Assembly: GCA_021732605.1 (NCBI GenBank)
Contig: JAKFUS010000049.1
Coordinates: forward strand, 1-39,684
DNA from: Betaproteobacteria bacterium
GTDB lineage: Bacteria > Pseudomonadota > Gammaproteobacteria > Burkholderiales > SG8-41
Length of the DNA: 39,684 nucleotides
Reading direction: 5' to 3'
Shown: piece by piece, positions 31,311 through 39,300 of the stretch
Layout of the letters: each line of letters starts with the position of its first letter
Position numbering within the stretch: the stretch's first letter is position 1
Made by a program: the position numbers and the translations under genes
The notes under the pieces: model-generated
Told to the model about the DNA's origin: nothing
The model's database searches: none
Seen by the model: the letters and a program-made list of their open reading frames with translations, nothing else

Positions 31311-33433
31311 CTGAGGCTGCGAAGGGCTGGTGGAGCGGCGCCCACCGTGTGCTGCTGCTGAATCTGCGCGAAGGCGATGAACCAAAGGTTGATGCCGAGG
31401 CGTTGGTCGCCGCAGCGAAGGAATACCGCGCCACCGCGTTTTGCATCAGCGGCGGTGGCATTGTCGCGTTCTACCAGACCCAAATTGCCGGCCATCGCAT
31501 TTCCGACGGTCTCGGCAGTCGCGATCTGCTCGCCGAAATCATCCCGGTCGCGCACCGCGAAGGCATGCGTGTGCTGGCGCGCATCGATCCGAGCTGCGCG
31601 CCTAAAGCGCTGGCCGCCGAACATCCGGAATGGTTCGCCCGCGATCGCAACGGCAATTTCTGCGAAGTCAGTGAGCATTTCGTCACCTGTCCCAACGCCG
31701 GGTATTACCGCGAACGTATTGTTGAGGTCGTACGCGAGATGCTGGTCCGCTACGACGCCGACGGCATCTGGAACAATCAGGGCAAATTTGCCGCCTGGGA
31801 TACCGGGGCCTGTTATTGCAACACCTGCCAGTCGATCTTTCGCGCCGAATCCGGGCAGGGCATACCCGATGAAAACTGGGACAATCCGGTCTGGCGTCAA
31901 TACAACGAATGGCGGTATCGACGGATTGCTGACTGGGTCGCGCTGATGCATCGTGAGATCCACGCGGTCAAGCGCGACGCGGTGTTCATCGCCGCAGTGC
32001 AGTTGATGGAATCGCTGGAAACCATCCGCCCCGGCGGCTGGGACATCGACTACTGGCTCGAACACCAGGACATTCCCACCTTCGAATGTCAGCGGCGCCA
32101 CACGGCGCCGTGGTGGCCGGGCATCCAGGCGAAATACCTGGCGACGCTGGCCCCCGACAAGCCGCGCTGGATGACGGTCAGCTATTTCTATCCGTGGTGG
32201 CGGTTGTATGCCGCGCCCGAGGCCGAGAACCGGCCGTGGATCGCGCAGCAGGTCGCCAATGGCGTGAGCCCCTGGCTGCACATCAATGGCGGCTACTCCG
32301 ACCTGTTCGACCGCCGCGGCCTGGCGCCGATGAAAGCCGTGTTTCAGCGGCTCGAACGCTGGCAGGGTTATCTTGACGGCGCCAAATCAGAGGCGCGCGT
32401 CGTGCTGGTGCTGTCGCGCCATACCCAGGATAACTACGGCCGCGACAAGCCGCATGCGCGTTATCTGGATTTCATCCGCGGCTGGTATTGCGCGCTGCAG
32501 GAAGCGCACATTCCCTTCGATGTGATTTCCGACAAGCTCGTCACCGTCGAACGGCTCAAGGCCTACCATGCCGTGGTGATATCCAACCTCGCCTGCGTGT
32601 CGGATGCGACTGCTGCGGCGCTTGAAACCTATGCCAGCGGCGGCGGTGGTCTGATTGCCAGCTTCGATGCCGGCCGCTTCGCGATGGACGGTACGGAACG
32701 CCGGGTGCCGGTGTTCTCGCAGGCGCTGGGCATTACCTATGCTGGTCGTCGTGAAGGCCTTAAATCATCGTACGCCAAGCTCGAAGACCGCAGCGATCCG
32801 CTGCTCGACGCCATCGGCGACACCGACCTGATTCCCAACGAAGGCGCGCTGGTCGAAGTCAAAGCCTGCGCCGGACAGCTTGTGCCGCTGACCCTGATCC
32901 CGCCGGTGATTGCGCATTCGGGGGCAACGATCAGCATTCCGGAATACAGCGCGATCCGCGAGACCACCGACATCCCGGTGGCGGTGCGCGGCCGTTGTGA
33001 CAAAGGCCGGGTGGTCTATTTCGCAAATACGATGGAGGCGCTGTATTACCACTATGGTTTCCCCGATCTCGGCCGTGTGCTGGCGAATGCCGTGCGCTGG
33101 GCTGTGGGCGCGGCAATGGCGCTTGAAGTCGATGCGCCGGATTATGTGGATGTCACCCACATGGGGCAGCCCGGTCGTGCGCTGGTGCACCTGATCAACC
33201 TGCCGCTGGACAAACCGCTTAACACCGGCTGGCGCCATCCTGGCCGCAATCTGGTGCCGGTGCACGGCATAGGGGTGCGCTTAAGGCCACCGTCAGGGCG
33301 GCGTGTGCTTGCGGTGCGACTTGCCTCGAACGAAATGCAGCTTGAAATGAAGATGCACAATGGCGCCTGTGCAGTGACGGTGCCTGAACTGACCGACCAC
33401 GAAATCGTGGTGTTCGAATTTGACAAGGAGTAA
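31307..33433 (+). CDS. Glycoside-hydrolase-like protein (GHL6-type N-domain, beta-galactosidase trimerisation-like domain)
   Basis: The 708-residue protein has a TIM-barrel-like N-terminal part (about 1-340): YRATAFCISGGGIVAFYQTQ, REGMRVLARIDPSCAPKALA, YDADGIWNNQGKFAAWDTGA with CYCNTCQSIFRAESG, and HINGGYSDLFDRRGLAPMKA, as in the hypothetical glycosyl hydrolase 6 family. Residues about 360-590 resemble the GATase-like trimerisation domain of GH42 beta-galactosidases (VVLVLSRHTQDNYGRDKPHA, VVISNLACVSDATAAALETY), and a beta-rich C-terminus follows. No signal peptide is present, so it should be cytoplasmic; the substrate is unknown. The third Bug gene begins three bases after its stop, so both are one operon and probably act on the same class of compound. 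Confidence 0.8.
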   Translation: MTEAAKGWWSGAHRVLLLNLREGDEPKVDAEALVAAAKEYRATAFCISGGGIVAFYQTQIAGHRISDGLGSRDLLAEIIPVAHREGMRVLARIDPSCAPKALAAEHPEWFARDRNGNFCEVSEHFVTCPNAGYYRERIVEVVREMLVRYDADGIWNNQGKFAAWDTGACYCNTCQSIFRAESGQGIPDENWDNPVWRQYNEWRYRRIADWVALMHREIHAVKRDAVFIAAVQLMESLETIRPGGWDIDYWLEHQDIPTFECQRRHTAPWWPGIQAKYLATLAPDKPRWMTVSYFYPWWRLYAAPEAENRPWIAQQVANGVSPWLHINGGYSDLFDRRGLAPMKAVFQRLERWQGYLDGAKSEARVVLVLSRHTQDNYGRDKPHARYLDFIRGWYCALQEAHIPFDVISDKLVTVERLKAYHAVVISNLACVSDATAAALETYASGGGGLIASFDAGRFAMDGTERRVPVFSQALGITYAGRREGLKSSYAKLEDRSDPLLDAIGDTDLIPNEGALVEVKACAGQLVPLTLIPPVIAHSGATISIPEYSAIRETTDIPVAVRGRCDKGRVVYFANTMEALYYHYGFPDLGRVLANAVRWAVGAAMALEVDAPDYVDVTHMGQPGRALVHLINLPLDKPLNTGWRHPGRNLVPVHGIGVRLRPPSGRRVLAVRLASNEMQLEMKMHNGACAVTVPELTDHEIVVFEFDKE

Positions 33434-33436
33434 GCC

Positions 33437-34396
33437 ATGCTGCGACTAATACTGGCATTCACCCTGGCTGTAACCGGCCTTACCCATGTTCATGCCCAGA
33501 ACTATCCGACCAAGACGGTGCGGCTGGTGGTGCCGCTGGTGGCCGGCGGGCCCACCGACCTGCTGGCGCGGCTGATTGCCCAACCGCTCAGTGAGCGTCT
33601 CGGGCAGCAGGTGATCGTCGACAACCGTCCTGGCGCGGGTGGCAACATCGGCGCTGAGATGGTCGCCAAGTCACCGCCTGACGGATACACGCTGTTCATG
33701 GGGACCTCGGGGCCGATGTCGATCAACGTCGGCATTTACCCGAAAATCGGTTATCACCCCGCGCGCGATTTCGCGCCTATCGTGCTTGCGGCCTCGGCGC
33801 CTTTTGTTGTCGCAGTGCATCCATCGCTGCCGGCGAACAACATCAGGCAATTGATTGCGCTGGTGAAATCCCGTCCGGGTCAGTTGAACTTCGGTGCTGT
33901 ACCGGGCAATGCCGCGCATTTGGCGACGGAGTTGTTCAAGAGCGCCGCCGGCCTTGACATGGTCTTCGTGCCGTATAAGGGCGCAGCACCTGCCAATACC
34001 GATTTGATATCAGGGCAGATACAACTTTCGTTTGCGTCGACGCCGGGCGCCATGCCCTTCGTCAAGGCCGGGCGGCTGAAGGCTCTGGCGATCTCCAGCG
34101 CAAAGCGCATCCCCAAATTGCCCGACCTGCCGACGATTGCCGAGTCCGGCGTGCCTGGCTACGAAGCCAGCGTCTGGTATGGCATTGCGGCGCCGGCAAA
34201 AACACCGCCAGACATCGTCGCAAGGCTGTACAAGGAGAGCGCCGCTGTGCTGCAGGATCGCGTGACGCTCGACAAGATGGATGCCAATGATTTCGTGCCG
34301 ACAGTGATGAACCCCGAGCAGTTCGGTGCGTTCATCCGCAGTGAAATCGAGAAATGGGGCAAGGTCGTCAAGGCCACCGGGGCGCAAGCCAACTAG
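33437..34396 (+). CDS. Bug/TctC-family periplasmic solute-binding protein (3)
   Basis: The 319-residue protein has a signal peptide (to VHA-Q) and the family motifs YPTKTVRLVVPLVAGGPTDL, VIVDNRPGAGGNIGAEMVAK, PDGYTLFMGTSGPMSINVGI, VFVPYKGAAPANTDLISGQI and LPDLPTIAESGVPGYEASVW. It is in the same operon as the glycoside-hydrolase-like gene and may bind the substrate or product of that enzyme. No membrane transporter partner is encoded here, a common state for Bug genes in betaproteobacteria. Confidence 0.92.
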   Translation: MLRLILAFTLAVTGLTHVHAQNYPTKTVRLVVPLVAGGPTDLLARLIAQPLSERLGQQVIVDNRPGAGGNIGAEMVAKSPPDGYTLFMGTSGPMSINVGIYPKIGYHPARDFAPIVLAASAPFVVAVHPSLPANNIRQLIALVKSRPGQLNFGAVPGNAAHLATELFKSAAGLDMVFVPYKGAAPANTDLISGQIQLSFASTPGAMPFVKAGRLKALAISSAKRIPKLPDLPTIAESGVPGYEASVWYGIAAPAKTPPDIVARLYKESAAVLQDRVTLDKMDANDFVPTVMNPEQFGAFIRSEIEKWGKVVKATGAQAN

Positions 34397-34420
34397 ACCC
34401 GGTCAGCAATCAAGACGATC

Positions 34421-34453
34421 AGGGTGCTGCGGGGAAACCCGCAGCGCCCTTTG
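34421..34453. terminator. Bidirectional terminator between convergent genes
   Basis: AGGGTGCTGCGGG and CCCGCAGCGCCCT form a 13-position stem with one mismatch around GAAA, followed by TTTGTCT. It lies between the stops of Bug gene 3 and the MetX-like gene. Confidence 0.8.
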
Positions 34454-34469
34454 TCTGTTGCTTTAATGG

Positions 34470-35561
34470 CTAACGCCGCGGCGTTTTTTCCAGCAGCTCC
34501 GCGAGTTCCTTTTTGTAGAACTTCGCGTTGCCGGTGGTGCCGTGGCCGCGCGAGTCGGCGCTGGCGGGGATCAGCAGGTAGCGGCCGTTCTTGATGCGCT
34601 TCATCGCGCTTTCCATCATGCCGAGCTCATGCGGGTTGCGTTCGTCGTCCGCGGCATTGATCGCAAGCACCGTGGCCTGGATGCGCTCCAGTCCCGGGGA
34701 GGGATCGTAGTCGGCTGATGATTCCCACTGGTAGAGCACGTCGTTGGCATCGCCGCGGAAGGGCACTGCCAGCCGCTTCGCCAGCAGCGCGTCGGCCTGC
34801 GCCGAGGTCGGCGCCGCATTGTAGGTCGCGATGTTGCCGCCATTGGTGGCGATGGCGAAGTACGTCAGCAGGCGCTGCATGTTGCGCGGCTGCGTGGTGT
34901 AATTGCCTTCATTCCATTCCGGATCGTTGCGGATCGATTCTGCGAGCTGGCGGCGCATCAGCCAGTTGCGGCCCGACATGGGGCCCGGCTGGCAGGCCAT
35001 CGGCACCGCGATGTCCATCATCCCCGGATAGGTGGTCGCCCAGTTCCAGACCTGCATGCCGCCCATCGAGTTGCCGATCACCAGGCGCAGGTGTTTGATG
35101 TTGAGGCCTTCGGTGACCAGCCGGTACTGTGCCTGCACCATGTCGTCGTAATTGTATTTGGGGAATTTCATGCGCAGGCCGCTGCTCGAGGGCCGCGTTG
35201 ATTTGCCGGTGCCCAGCGCGTCGGGCAGGATGATGAAATATTTCGTTGCATCCAGCGGCTGGCCGGGGCCGAACAGTTCCTCGGCAAAATTCCGCGTCAG
35301 CATGTTGCCGCCGTTGCCGGCGGTGCCGTGCAGGATCAGCACCGGTTCACCGGCAGGGTTGCCGATGGTGCGGTAATGCAGCGTGACTTCCGGCATCACC
35401 TCACCGGTATGGAATTTGAAATCGCGCGCGACCCAACTGCCTTCCCTGGCATCGGGATAATTCGCAGCGAAGACCGGCAGCGCGGCCGACAGAATGAAAG
35501 CAAATATGAACGTGAACAGCGGCGTGAAAAGTGACGTAACTAAGCGTTGCAGTGACGGCAT
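34470..35561 (-). CDS. Secreted alpha/beta hydrolase related to homoserine O-acetyltransferase (MetX-like)
   Basis: The 363-residue protein has a signal peptide (to VFA-A), so it is periplasmic, unlike cytoplasmic MetX. The MetX-like core is clear: VTLHYRTIGNPAGEPVLILH, FGPGQPLDATKYFIILPDAL and GTGKSTRPSS, GNSMGG with nucleophile Ser165, NAADDERNP with the acid and SRGHGTTGNA with the histidine. A periplasmic location makes acetyl-CoA-dependent transfer unlikely, so hydrolysis of an ester or thioester is more plausible. GGGGAG precedes the ATG. The spacer of 233 bases to the divergent M48 lipoprotein gene shows no clear regulatory site. Confidence 0.85.
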   Translation of the reverse strand: MPSLQRLVTSLFTPLFTFIFAFILSAALPVFAANYPDAREGSWVARDFKFHTGEVMPEVTLHYRTIGNPAGEPVLILHGTAGNGGNMLTRNFAEELFGPGQPLDATKYFIILPDALGTGKSTRPSSSGLRMKFPKYNYDDMVQAQYRLVTEGLNIKHLRLVIGNSMGGMQVWNWATTYPGMMDIAVPMACQPGPMSGRNWLMRRQLAESIRNDPEWNEGNYTTQPRNMQRLLTYFAIATNGGNIATYNAAPTSAQADALLAKRLAVPFRGDANDVLYQWESSADYDPSPGLERIQATVLAINAADDERNPHELGMMESAMKRIKNGRYLLIPASADSRGHGTTGNAKFYKKELAELLEKTPRR

Positions 35562-35794
35562 GGCTCCCCCAGCGATTGTTGAATAACCGGTCGCGCGGCG
35601 AATTATGTTGTTGTGGCCGGCGCGGCAGTTTTTGGCATCCTACTCCTGTTGCAGTCCAACCGGGCATGGGTGGTTGTCGAAGTGATTTATCCGTGACAAC
35701 CCGGTCGAACAGCAGGTCGTTACAATGCAATACAGGGCGCGCGTGATCACCGCAATGAGCACCATCATCAGAGGCGCGCCGGAACGGAGGGGGC

Positions 35795-37126
35795 ATGGAT
35801 TGTTGTGACAGGTTTGCACGCCGGCTGCTGATTGCTGCGATCGTCCTGGTTTCCGGCTGCGCGACCAACAGCATCACCGGCCGCAGCCAGCTGATGCTGG
35901 TATCCGAAGACGCGGCAGTCAAAGGCTCCATATCGGCCTATTCGAACATGATCGGGCAATTTTCGAAAAAGGATCAGGTCGAGACCGGCACGCCGCGTGT
36001 CGCGCGGGTCAGAGAAATCACCAACCGCCTGGTGGCCGAAGCCGTGCGCTTCCGTCCTGATTCGGCGAACTGGCACTGGGAAGTGCAGGTCATCAATGAC
36101 CCCAAGGTGGTGAATGCGTTCTGCATGGCCGGCGGCAAGATGGGCATCTTCACCGGCTTTTGGGAAAAGGCCAAAGCGACGGATGATGAAATCGCCAATG
36201 TGATGGGCCATGAAATCGGCCATGCGCTGGCGAGCCACACGCGCGAGAAAATGTCGGTGGCGATGAGCGTCAGCGTCGGCGCGACGCTGCTCGCGGTGGC
36301 ATTGACGGCGCGCAATTCAAACGACTCGAGTGCGTTTCCGGTCGCGCAGAACACCACGGCACTGGCGGCGGCGCTGGCGATCACGCTGCCCAACAGCCGC
36401 GATGCCGAAACCGAAGCCGACCAGATCGGCATCGAACTCGCCGCGCGCGCCGGCTTCGATCCGCGTGCGGCGGTGACGCTGTGGGAAAAAATGGCCAAGG
36501 CGGGTGATACGCCGATTGAATTTTTCTCGACCCATCCCGCGCCGGAGAATCGCGCACAACGGCTGCAGGCGCTGGTGCTCCAGGTGGATCCGCTCTACCA
36601 GCGGGCGAAGGACAACAAAACCGCCGGGCCGATACCGGATTTTCTCGGTCAGCCGTCCAATGAGCATGTGGTGGGCACCACGACGCGTGGCGAGTACACC
36701 GCAAGAGTTGCCGCAGAACCGGAAGTGATGACGTTCATGGCCGCCGAATTCGACCGCTTCCGCAAAGGTGAAGTGGTACTGACCTGCGGTTATGAATGCG
36801 TGTTGGGTTATGGTTTCCAGCGCAGCAACTGGAAAACCCTGCACAGCAAAAGCCAGTGGCGCGAACTGGCCATCGCCGTGATGAAAACCGGCTATCTGAA
36901 TGACCTGTCCTATTTCCTGCTCGGTGAGGCGGCGACGGGCCTGGGTTTCAGGGATGTTGCGAAAATTTATTACACGCGGGCGCTTGAGGCGCGCAAAGCG
37001 GACAAGAGTTGCGACGGGGTCTTCAATACCTGCGAGGAATTCGATATCGCACAGCGGATCAATGTCGCGTTGGGGGCGCCCGGTTTCGCTGCGGAACTCG
37101 ATAAAAAAATCAATAAAAACAATTAA
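35795..37126 (+). CDS. M48 family metalloprotease lipoprotein (LoiP/BepA-like)
   Basis: The 443-residue protein has a lipoprotein signal with lipobox LVSGC (Cys22), then the M48 peptidase domain: RSQLMLVSEDA, VNAFCMAGGKMGIFTGF, zinc motif HEIGH at 139-143, third ligand in ETEAD at 205-209, and FFSTHPAPENRAQRLQAL. The C-terminal part (about 290-443) is an extra region with possible TPR-like helices (YFLLGEAATGLGFRDVAKIY, YTRALEARKA) and four cysteines. It should be an outer-membrane-attached periplasmic protease in envelope quality control. The residue after the acylated Cys is Ala, so outer-membrane sorting is expected. An IHF-like site overlaps the stop codon. Confidence 0.9.
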   Translation: MDCCDRFARRLLIAAIVLVSGCATNSITGRSQLMLVSEDAAVKGSISAYSNMIGQFSKKDQVETGTPRVARVREITNRLVAEAVRFRPDSANWHWEVQVINDPKVVNAFCMAGGKMGIFTGFWEKAKATDDEIANVMGHEIGHALASHTREKMSVAMSVSVGATLLAVALTARNSNDSSAFPVAQNTTALAAALAITLPNSRDAETEADQIGIELAARAGFDPRAAVTLWEKMAKAGDTPIEFFSTHPAPENRAQRLQALVLQVDPLYQRAKDNKTAGPIPDFLGQPSNEHVVGTTTRGEYTARVAAEPEVMTFMAAEFDRFRKGEVVLTCGYECVLGYGFQRSNWKTLHSKSQWRELAIAVMKTGYLNDLSYFLLGEAATGLGFRDVAKIYYTRALEARKADKSCDGVFNTCEEFDIAQRINVALGAPGFAAELDKKINKNN

Positions 37127-37129
37127 TTA
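37117..37129 (+). promoter_or_regulatory. IHF-like site I, overlapping a stop codon
   Basis: AAACAATTAATTA fits WAWCAANNNNTTR. It covers the last two Asn codons and the TAA stop of the M48 lipoprotein gene, so the C-terminal KNN is encoded by the site. Confidence 0.45.
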
Positions 37130-37168
37130 CGATACTTCTTGGGCGGCGTGTCAGTGACAGCCACAGTC

Positions 37169-37777
37169 TCACTTCTCCCGCATCGCACGCGCTGCTTTTG
37201 CCGCCGGACGATCCCAGCAGCGTTTCATCCAGTTGTCGAGGCGCGGCCATTGGCCGAGACCAATCGACAGCGCGCGATACAGCGCGCCGGCGACATTGAC
37301 GTCGGCGACGGTAAATGCTTCGCCGATCAGCCAGGTGGAATCGGTAAGCGAGGTTTCCAGCACATCGAAGGCGGGAGTCACCTGTTTCCAGTTTGCAGCG
37401 GCGATGTCGGTTTTGCGTTCGGCGGCGGGCAGCGCCACGGTGTGGCGGACGTACTCGACGATCTGGCGGTCGAGGCGGTCGGTCTCCCACAGGCTCCACT
37501 GCATCACCAGCGCTTCGTGTTTGGGATCGGCGGGCCACAGCGGGCTGTTGTGCTTTTTGGCGAGGTAGATGTTGATCGCCATCGATTCCGACAGGATGAA
37601 GCCGTCGTCATCAATGGTCGGCACCCGGCCGTTGGCATTCAGCGCACGATAGGCCGGTGTCTGCGTCTCCGGCGCGCGGGGCAGCCAGTCGCAGTGGTCG
37701 TATTGGAGACCGATTTCACCGGCCATCCAGATGACGCGCAGTGCGCGGGAATTGGCGGAGCCGTAGATGCGGAGCAT
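37169..37777 (-). CDS. Glutathione S-transferase family protein
   Basis: The 202-residue protein has the thioredoxin-like N-domain (IYGSANSRALRVIWMAGEIG, NGRVPTIDDDGFILSESMAI with the SES/SESxAI glutathione-binding motif, NIYLAKKH) and the all-helical C-domain (LIGEAFTVADVNVAGAL, with the conserved N-capping box). The YGSANSRALR motif suggests the serine/cysteine-type bacterial classes. Substrate is unknown. Convergent with the M48 lipoprotein gene and divergent from the alanine-rich gene. Confidence 0.9.
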   Translation of the reverse strand: MLRIYGSANSRALRVIWMAGEIGLQYDHCDWLPRAPETQTPAYRALNANGRVPTIDDDGFILSESMAINIYLAKKHNSPLWPADPKHEALVMQWSLWETDRLDRQIVEYVRHTVALPAAERKTDIAAANWKQVTPAFDVLETSLTDSTWLIGEAFTVADVNVAGALYRALSIGLGQWPRLDNWMKRCWDRPAAKAARAMREK

Positions 37778-37942
37778 GGGTGTCCCTGATGTCAGTGAAA
37801 TGGATATTTTCGACGCATGGAAAGTGCCGAGACTATACTGATTTTCGGATTTCGTTAATGGATTTTGCGGCCCGGTTTGGCTTCCCCGGGGGAGCCATTC
37901 CCGGAAGTCCGATCAGTGCAGACAAGCCTCATACCCTATTTA

Positions 37943-37962
37943 TATGTACGTTAACGTACATA
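37943..37962. promoter_or_regulatory. Perfect 20-bp palindrome, probable operator
   Basis: TATGTACGTTAACGTACATA is its own reverse complement over 20 bases. It lies in the divergent spacer upstream of the alanine-rich gene, near TTTATAT that could serve as a -10 element. Perfect symmetry of this length is typical of the site of a dimeric regulator. Confidence 0.65.
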
Positions 37963-37990
37963 CGGCGTCTCTTTTCGAACATAGGATGCC

Positions 37991-38015
37991 GGGCATCGCA
38001 AACTGTGCGATGCCC
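37991..38015 (+). other. Perfect hairpin just before the ribosome-binding site
   Basis: GGGCATCGCA and TGCGATGCCC are perfect ten-base arms with loop AACTG. The hairpin ends about 15 bases before the ATG at 38030, close to the AAGG that would bind the ribosome. No T-run follows, so a translational or stability role is more likely than termination. Confidence 0.6.
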
Positions 38016-38029
38016 TGAAAGGCTGCACC

Positions 38030-38533
38030 ATGGTGAATTGGATGAACCAAACGATCGTGAGAATAGCCGAGCTCGAATTTGAGCTCAGGAATGTGAAGCT
38101 GGCCTATGTCATTGAAGACAAACGCCATCAAGTCGTGCTGGCTGATCTGAATTCGCATGCAAGCAGGGCATCGGATGCGGCGGTACGGTCGGCAACTGCG
38201 GCCGCCGACTCAGTCATCGCAGCCAAATACGTGTTGCAGGCCGCAATTGAAGAGACAGACAGGCCATCGTCGGAACTTGCAGCCGCAGCGTTGGAGGCCG
38301 CGGAAGTGGCCGCCGAGGCCGCGCGTGAGGCAGCGGGATCCGTTGTGGTGGTGCTGGAGGCTGCAGCCAAGGCCATGACACAACGGGCCGACATCGTCAC
38401 TATTCAGGCGTCAATGGCCGCATCATTAGTGGCGATACGGGCCGCTGAGGCTGCCGCCGAGGTCAGCAGGCTGGCGCAACAGGCTTCATTGGCGGCGAAT
38501 AAGCCTGCTGCAGCCGTGCCGGCTTTGGGCTGA
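38030..38533 (+). CDS. Alanine-rich helical hypothetical protein
   Basis: The 167-residue protein is about one third alanine with regularly spaced Glu, Lys and Arg (SSELAAAALEAAEVAAEAAR, RAAEAAAEVSRLAQQASLAA), so it should form long helices or a coiled coil. The N-terminus (VRIAELEFELRNVKLAYVIE, DKRHQVVLADL) is less biased. It has no signal peptide and no membrane segment. I do not recognise a family; phasin-like, histone-like or structural roles are possible. The second ATG at 38042 is an alternative start. Expression seems controlled, given the palindrome and leader hairpin. Confidence 0.65.
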   Translation: MVNWMNQTIVRIAELEFELRNVKLAYVIEDKRHQVVLADLNSHASRASDAAVRSATAAADSVIAAKYVLQAAIEETDRPSSELAAAALEAAEVAAEAAREAAGSVVVVLEAAAKAMTQRADIVTIQASMAASLVAIRAAEAAAEVSRLAQQASLAANKPAAAVPALG

Positions 38534-38561
38534 AGCCCGGGTTTGTACTGAAGTTTGTGCC

Positions 38562-38595
38562 AGCGGAGCAGGCGCTGCAAAGGCCTGCTCCCGCT
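38562..38595. repeat. REP-like palindromic hairpin
   Basis: AGCGGAGCAGGC and GCCTGCTCCCGCT pair with a single bulge around a nine-base loop. On the minus strand it begins GTAGCGGGAGCAGGC, resembling the GTAGGAGC class of REP sequences. It lies directly after the stop of the transporter remnant and includes part of that stop codon. Confidence 0.5.
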
Positions 38596-38710
38596 ACAAC
38601 GGCCAAACCACCAGCAGCAAGGGCACCCCCACCACCAGAGTCAGTATCTCCAGGGGCAGCCCCAGTTTCCAGTAATCCCCGAAACGGAATCCGCCGTGCC
38701 CTGGCTCGTG
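38594..38710 (-). pseudogene. C-terminal remnant of an SLC13/DASS-type permease
   Basis: On the minus strand one frame reads EPGHGGFRFGDYWKLGLPLE and then ILTLVVGVPLLLVVWPL followed by TAG. This is the standard end of SLC13-family and related anion permeases (PGGYRFGDYxKxGLPL, then a hydrophobic helix ending in a W-P-L type terminus). Nothing of the other 400-odd residues is present; upstream the frame runs only to a GTG near 38770. The remnant is bounded on its 5' side by the CCAAGGGGACTT-type repeat. Confidence 0.7.
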
Positions 38711-38715
38711 GGGGC

Positions 38716-38743
38716 GCCCCGGAGGAAGTCCCCTTGGAGGCGC
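38716..38743 (-). repeat. Fourth copy of the CCAAGGGGACTT-type repeat
   Basis: On the minus strand this reads GCGCCTCCAAGGGGACTTCC and continues CTCCGGGG. The unit GCGCCxCCAAGGGGACTT matches the copies inside pgi (GCGCCCCCCAAGGGGACTT). It sits at the broken end of the permease remnant. Confidence 0.7.
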
Positions 38744-38787
38744 TTTGGCCACCCGGCATTAATAAGCTTCACAAGGTTTCAGGCAAC

Positions 38788-38819
38788 AAAAAAGCCCGCT
38801 GTCAGCAGCGGGCTTTTTT
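38788..38819 (-). terminator. Terminator of the winged-helix gene
   Basis: AAGCCCGCTG and CAGCGGGCTT form a ten-base-pair stem with loop TCAG, flanked by A-run and T-run, so it works in both directions. Confidence 0.9.
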
Positions 38820-38843
38820 GCGCGATCGCAAATGGCCTGGCGA

Positions 38844-39116
38844 TCAATCCACCGTTGCGGTGCTTTTCGGCGGCATCTGCGCTTTGGATTTGCGGCCTGG
38901 CGCTGCAGGCGGGATGTAACCGGAGATGCGGCACAGCATGGCTTCAACTTCCTTGCCGTCTTTGTAACGGATCGAGCGACACACCATGATGGCGCCCTTG
39001 GCGTGCAGGTCGGTGGCGCGGGCGCGTACGGTCGCGACGGAAAGACCGGTCGCTGCGGCGATTTGCGAATCCAGTTGCTCGCCGCTGTTTGCCAAATAAT
39101 CCAGAATTGCTTGCAT
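38844..39116 (-). CDS. Small winged-helix DNA-binding protein
   Basis: The 90-residue protein has an N-terminal winged helix: QAILDYLANSGEQLDSQIAA, then ATGLSVATVRARATDLHAKG as the helix-turn-helix with recognition helix, and AIMVCRSIRYKDGKEVEAML as the wing. The C-terminus is basic and Pro-rich (PPAAPGRKSKAQMPP). Similar short wHTH proteins resemble FaeA/MarR-type or FtsK-gamma-like domains; the target is unknown. It is monocistronic with its own terminator. Confidence 0.75.
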   Translation of the reverse strand: MQAILDYLANSGEQLDSQIAAATGLSVATVRARATDLHAKGAIMVCRSIRYKDGKEVEAMLCRISGYIPPAAPGRKSKAQMPPKSTATVD

Positions 39117-39300
39117 TTCAGAAGCCTCTCTTTGCAGTCAGTCGGAACCACGCCGGCCCAGTGAATACACCCAAATGAACCCAAAATGTGACCCAAATAA
39201 GGCTGGCGCGTCGGGGGGAGAGGAATGATACAGGAAAGCCTTGCGTTTGGCTTGGGTTCTGCTCATTTTTTGTGCTGCGAGGAAACAAAAAATTCTTTAA

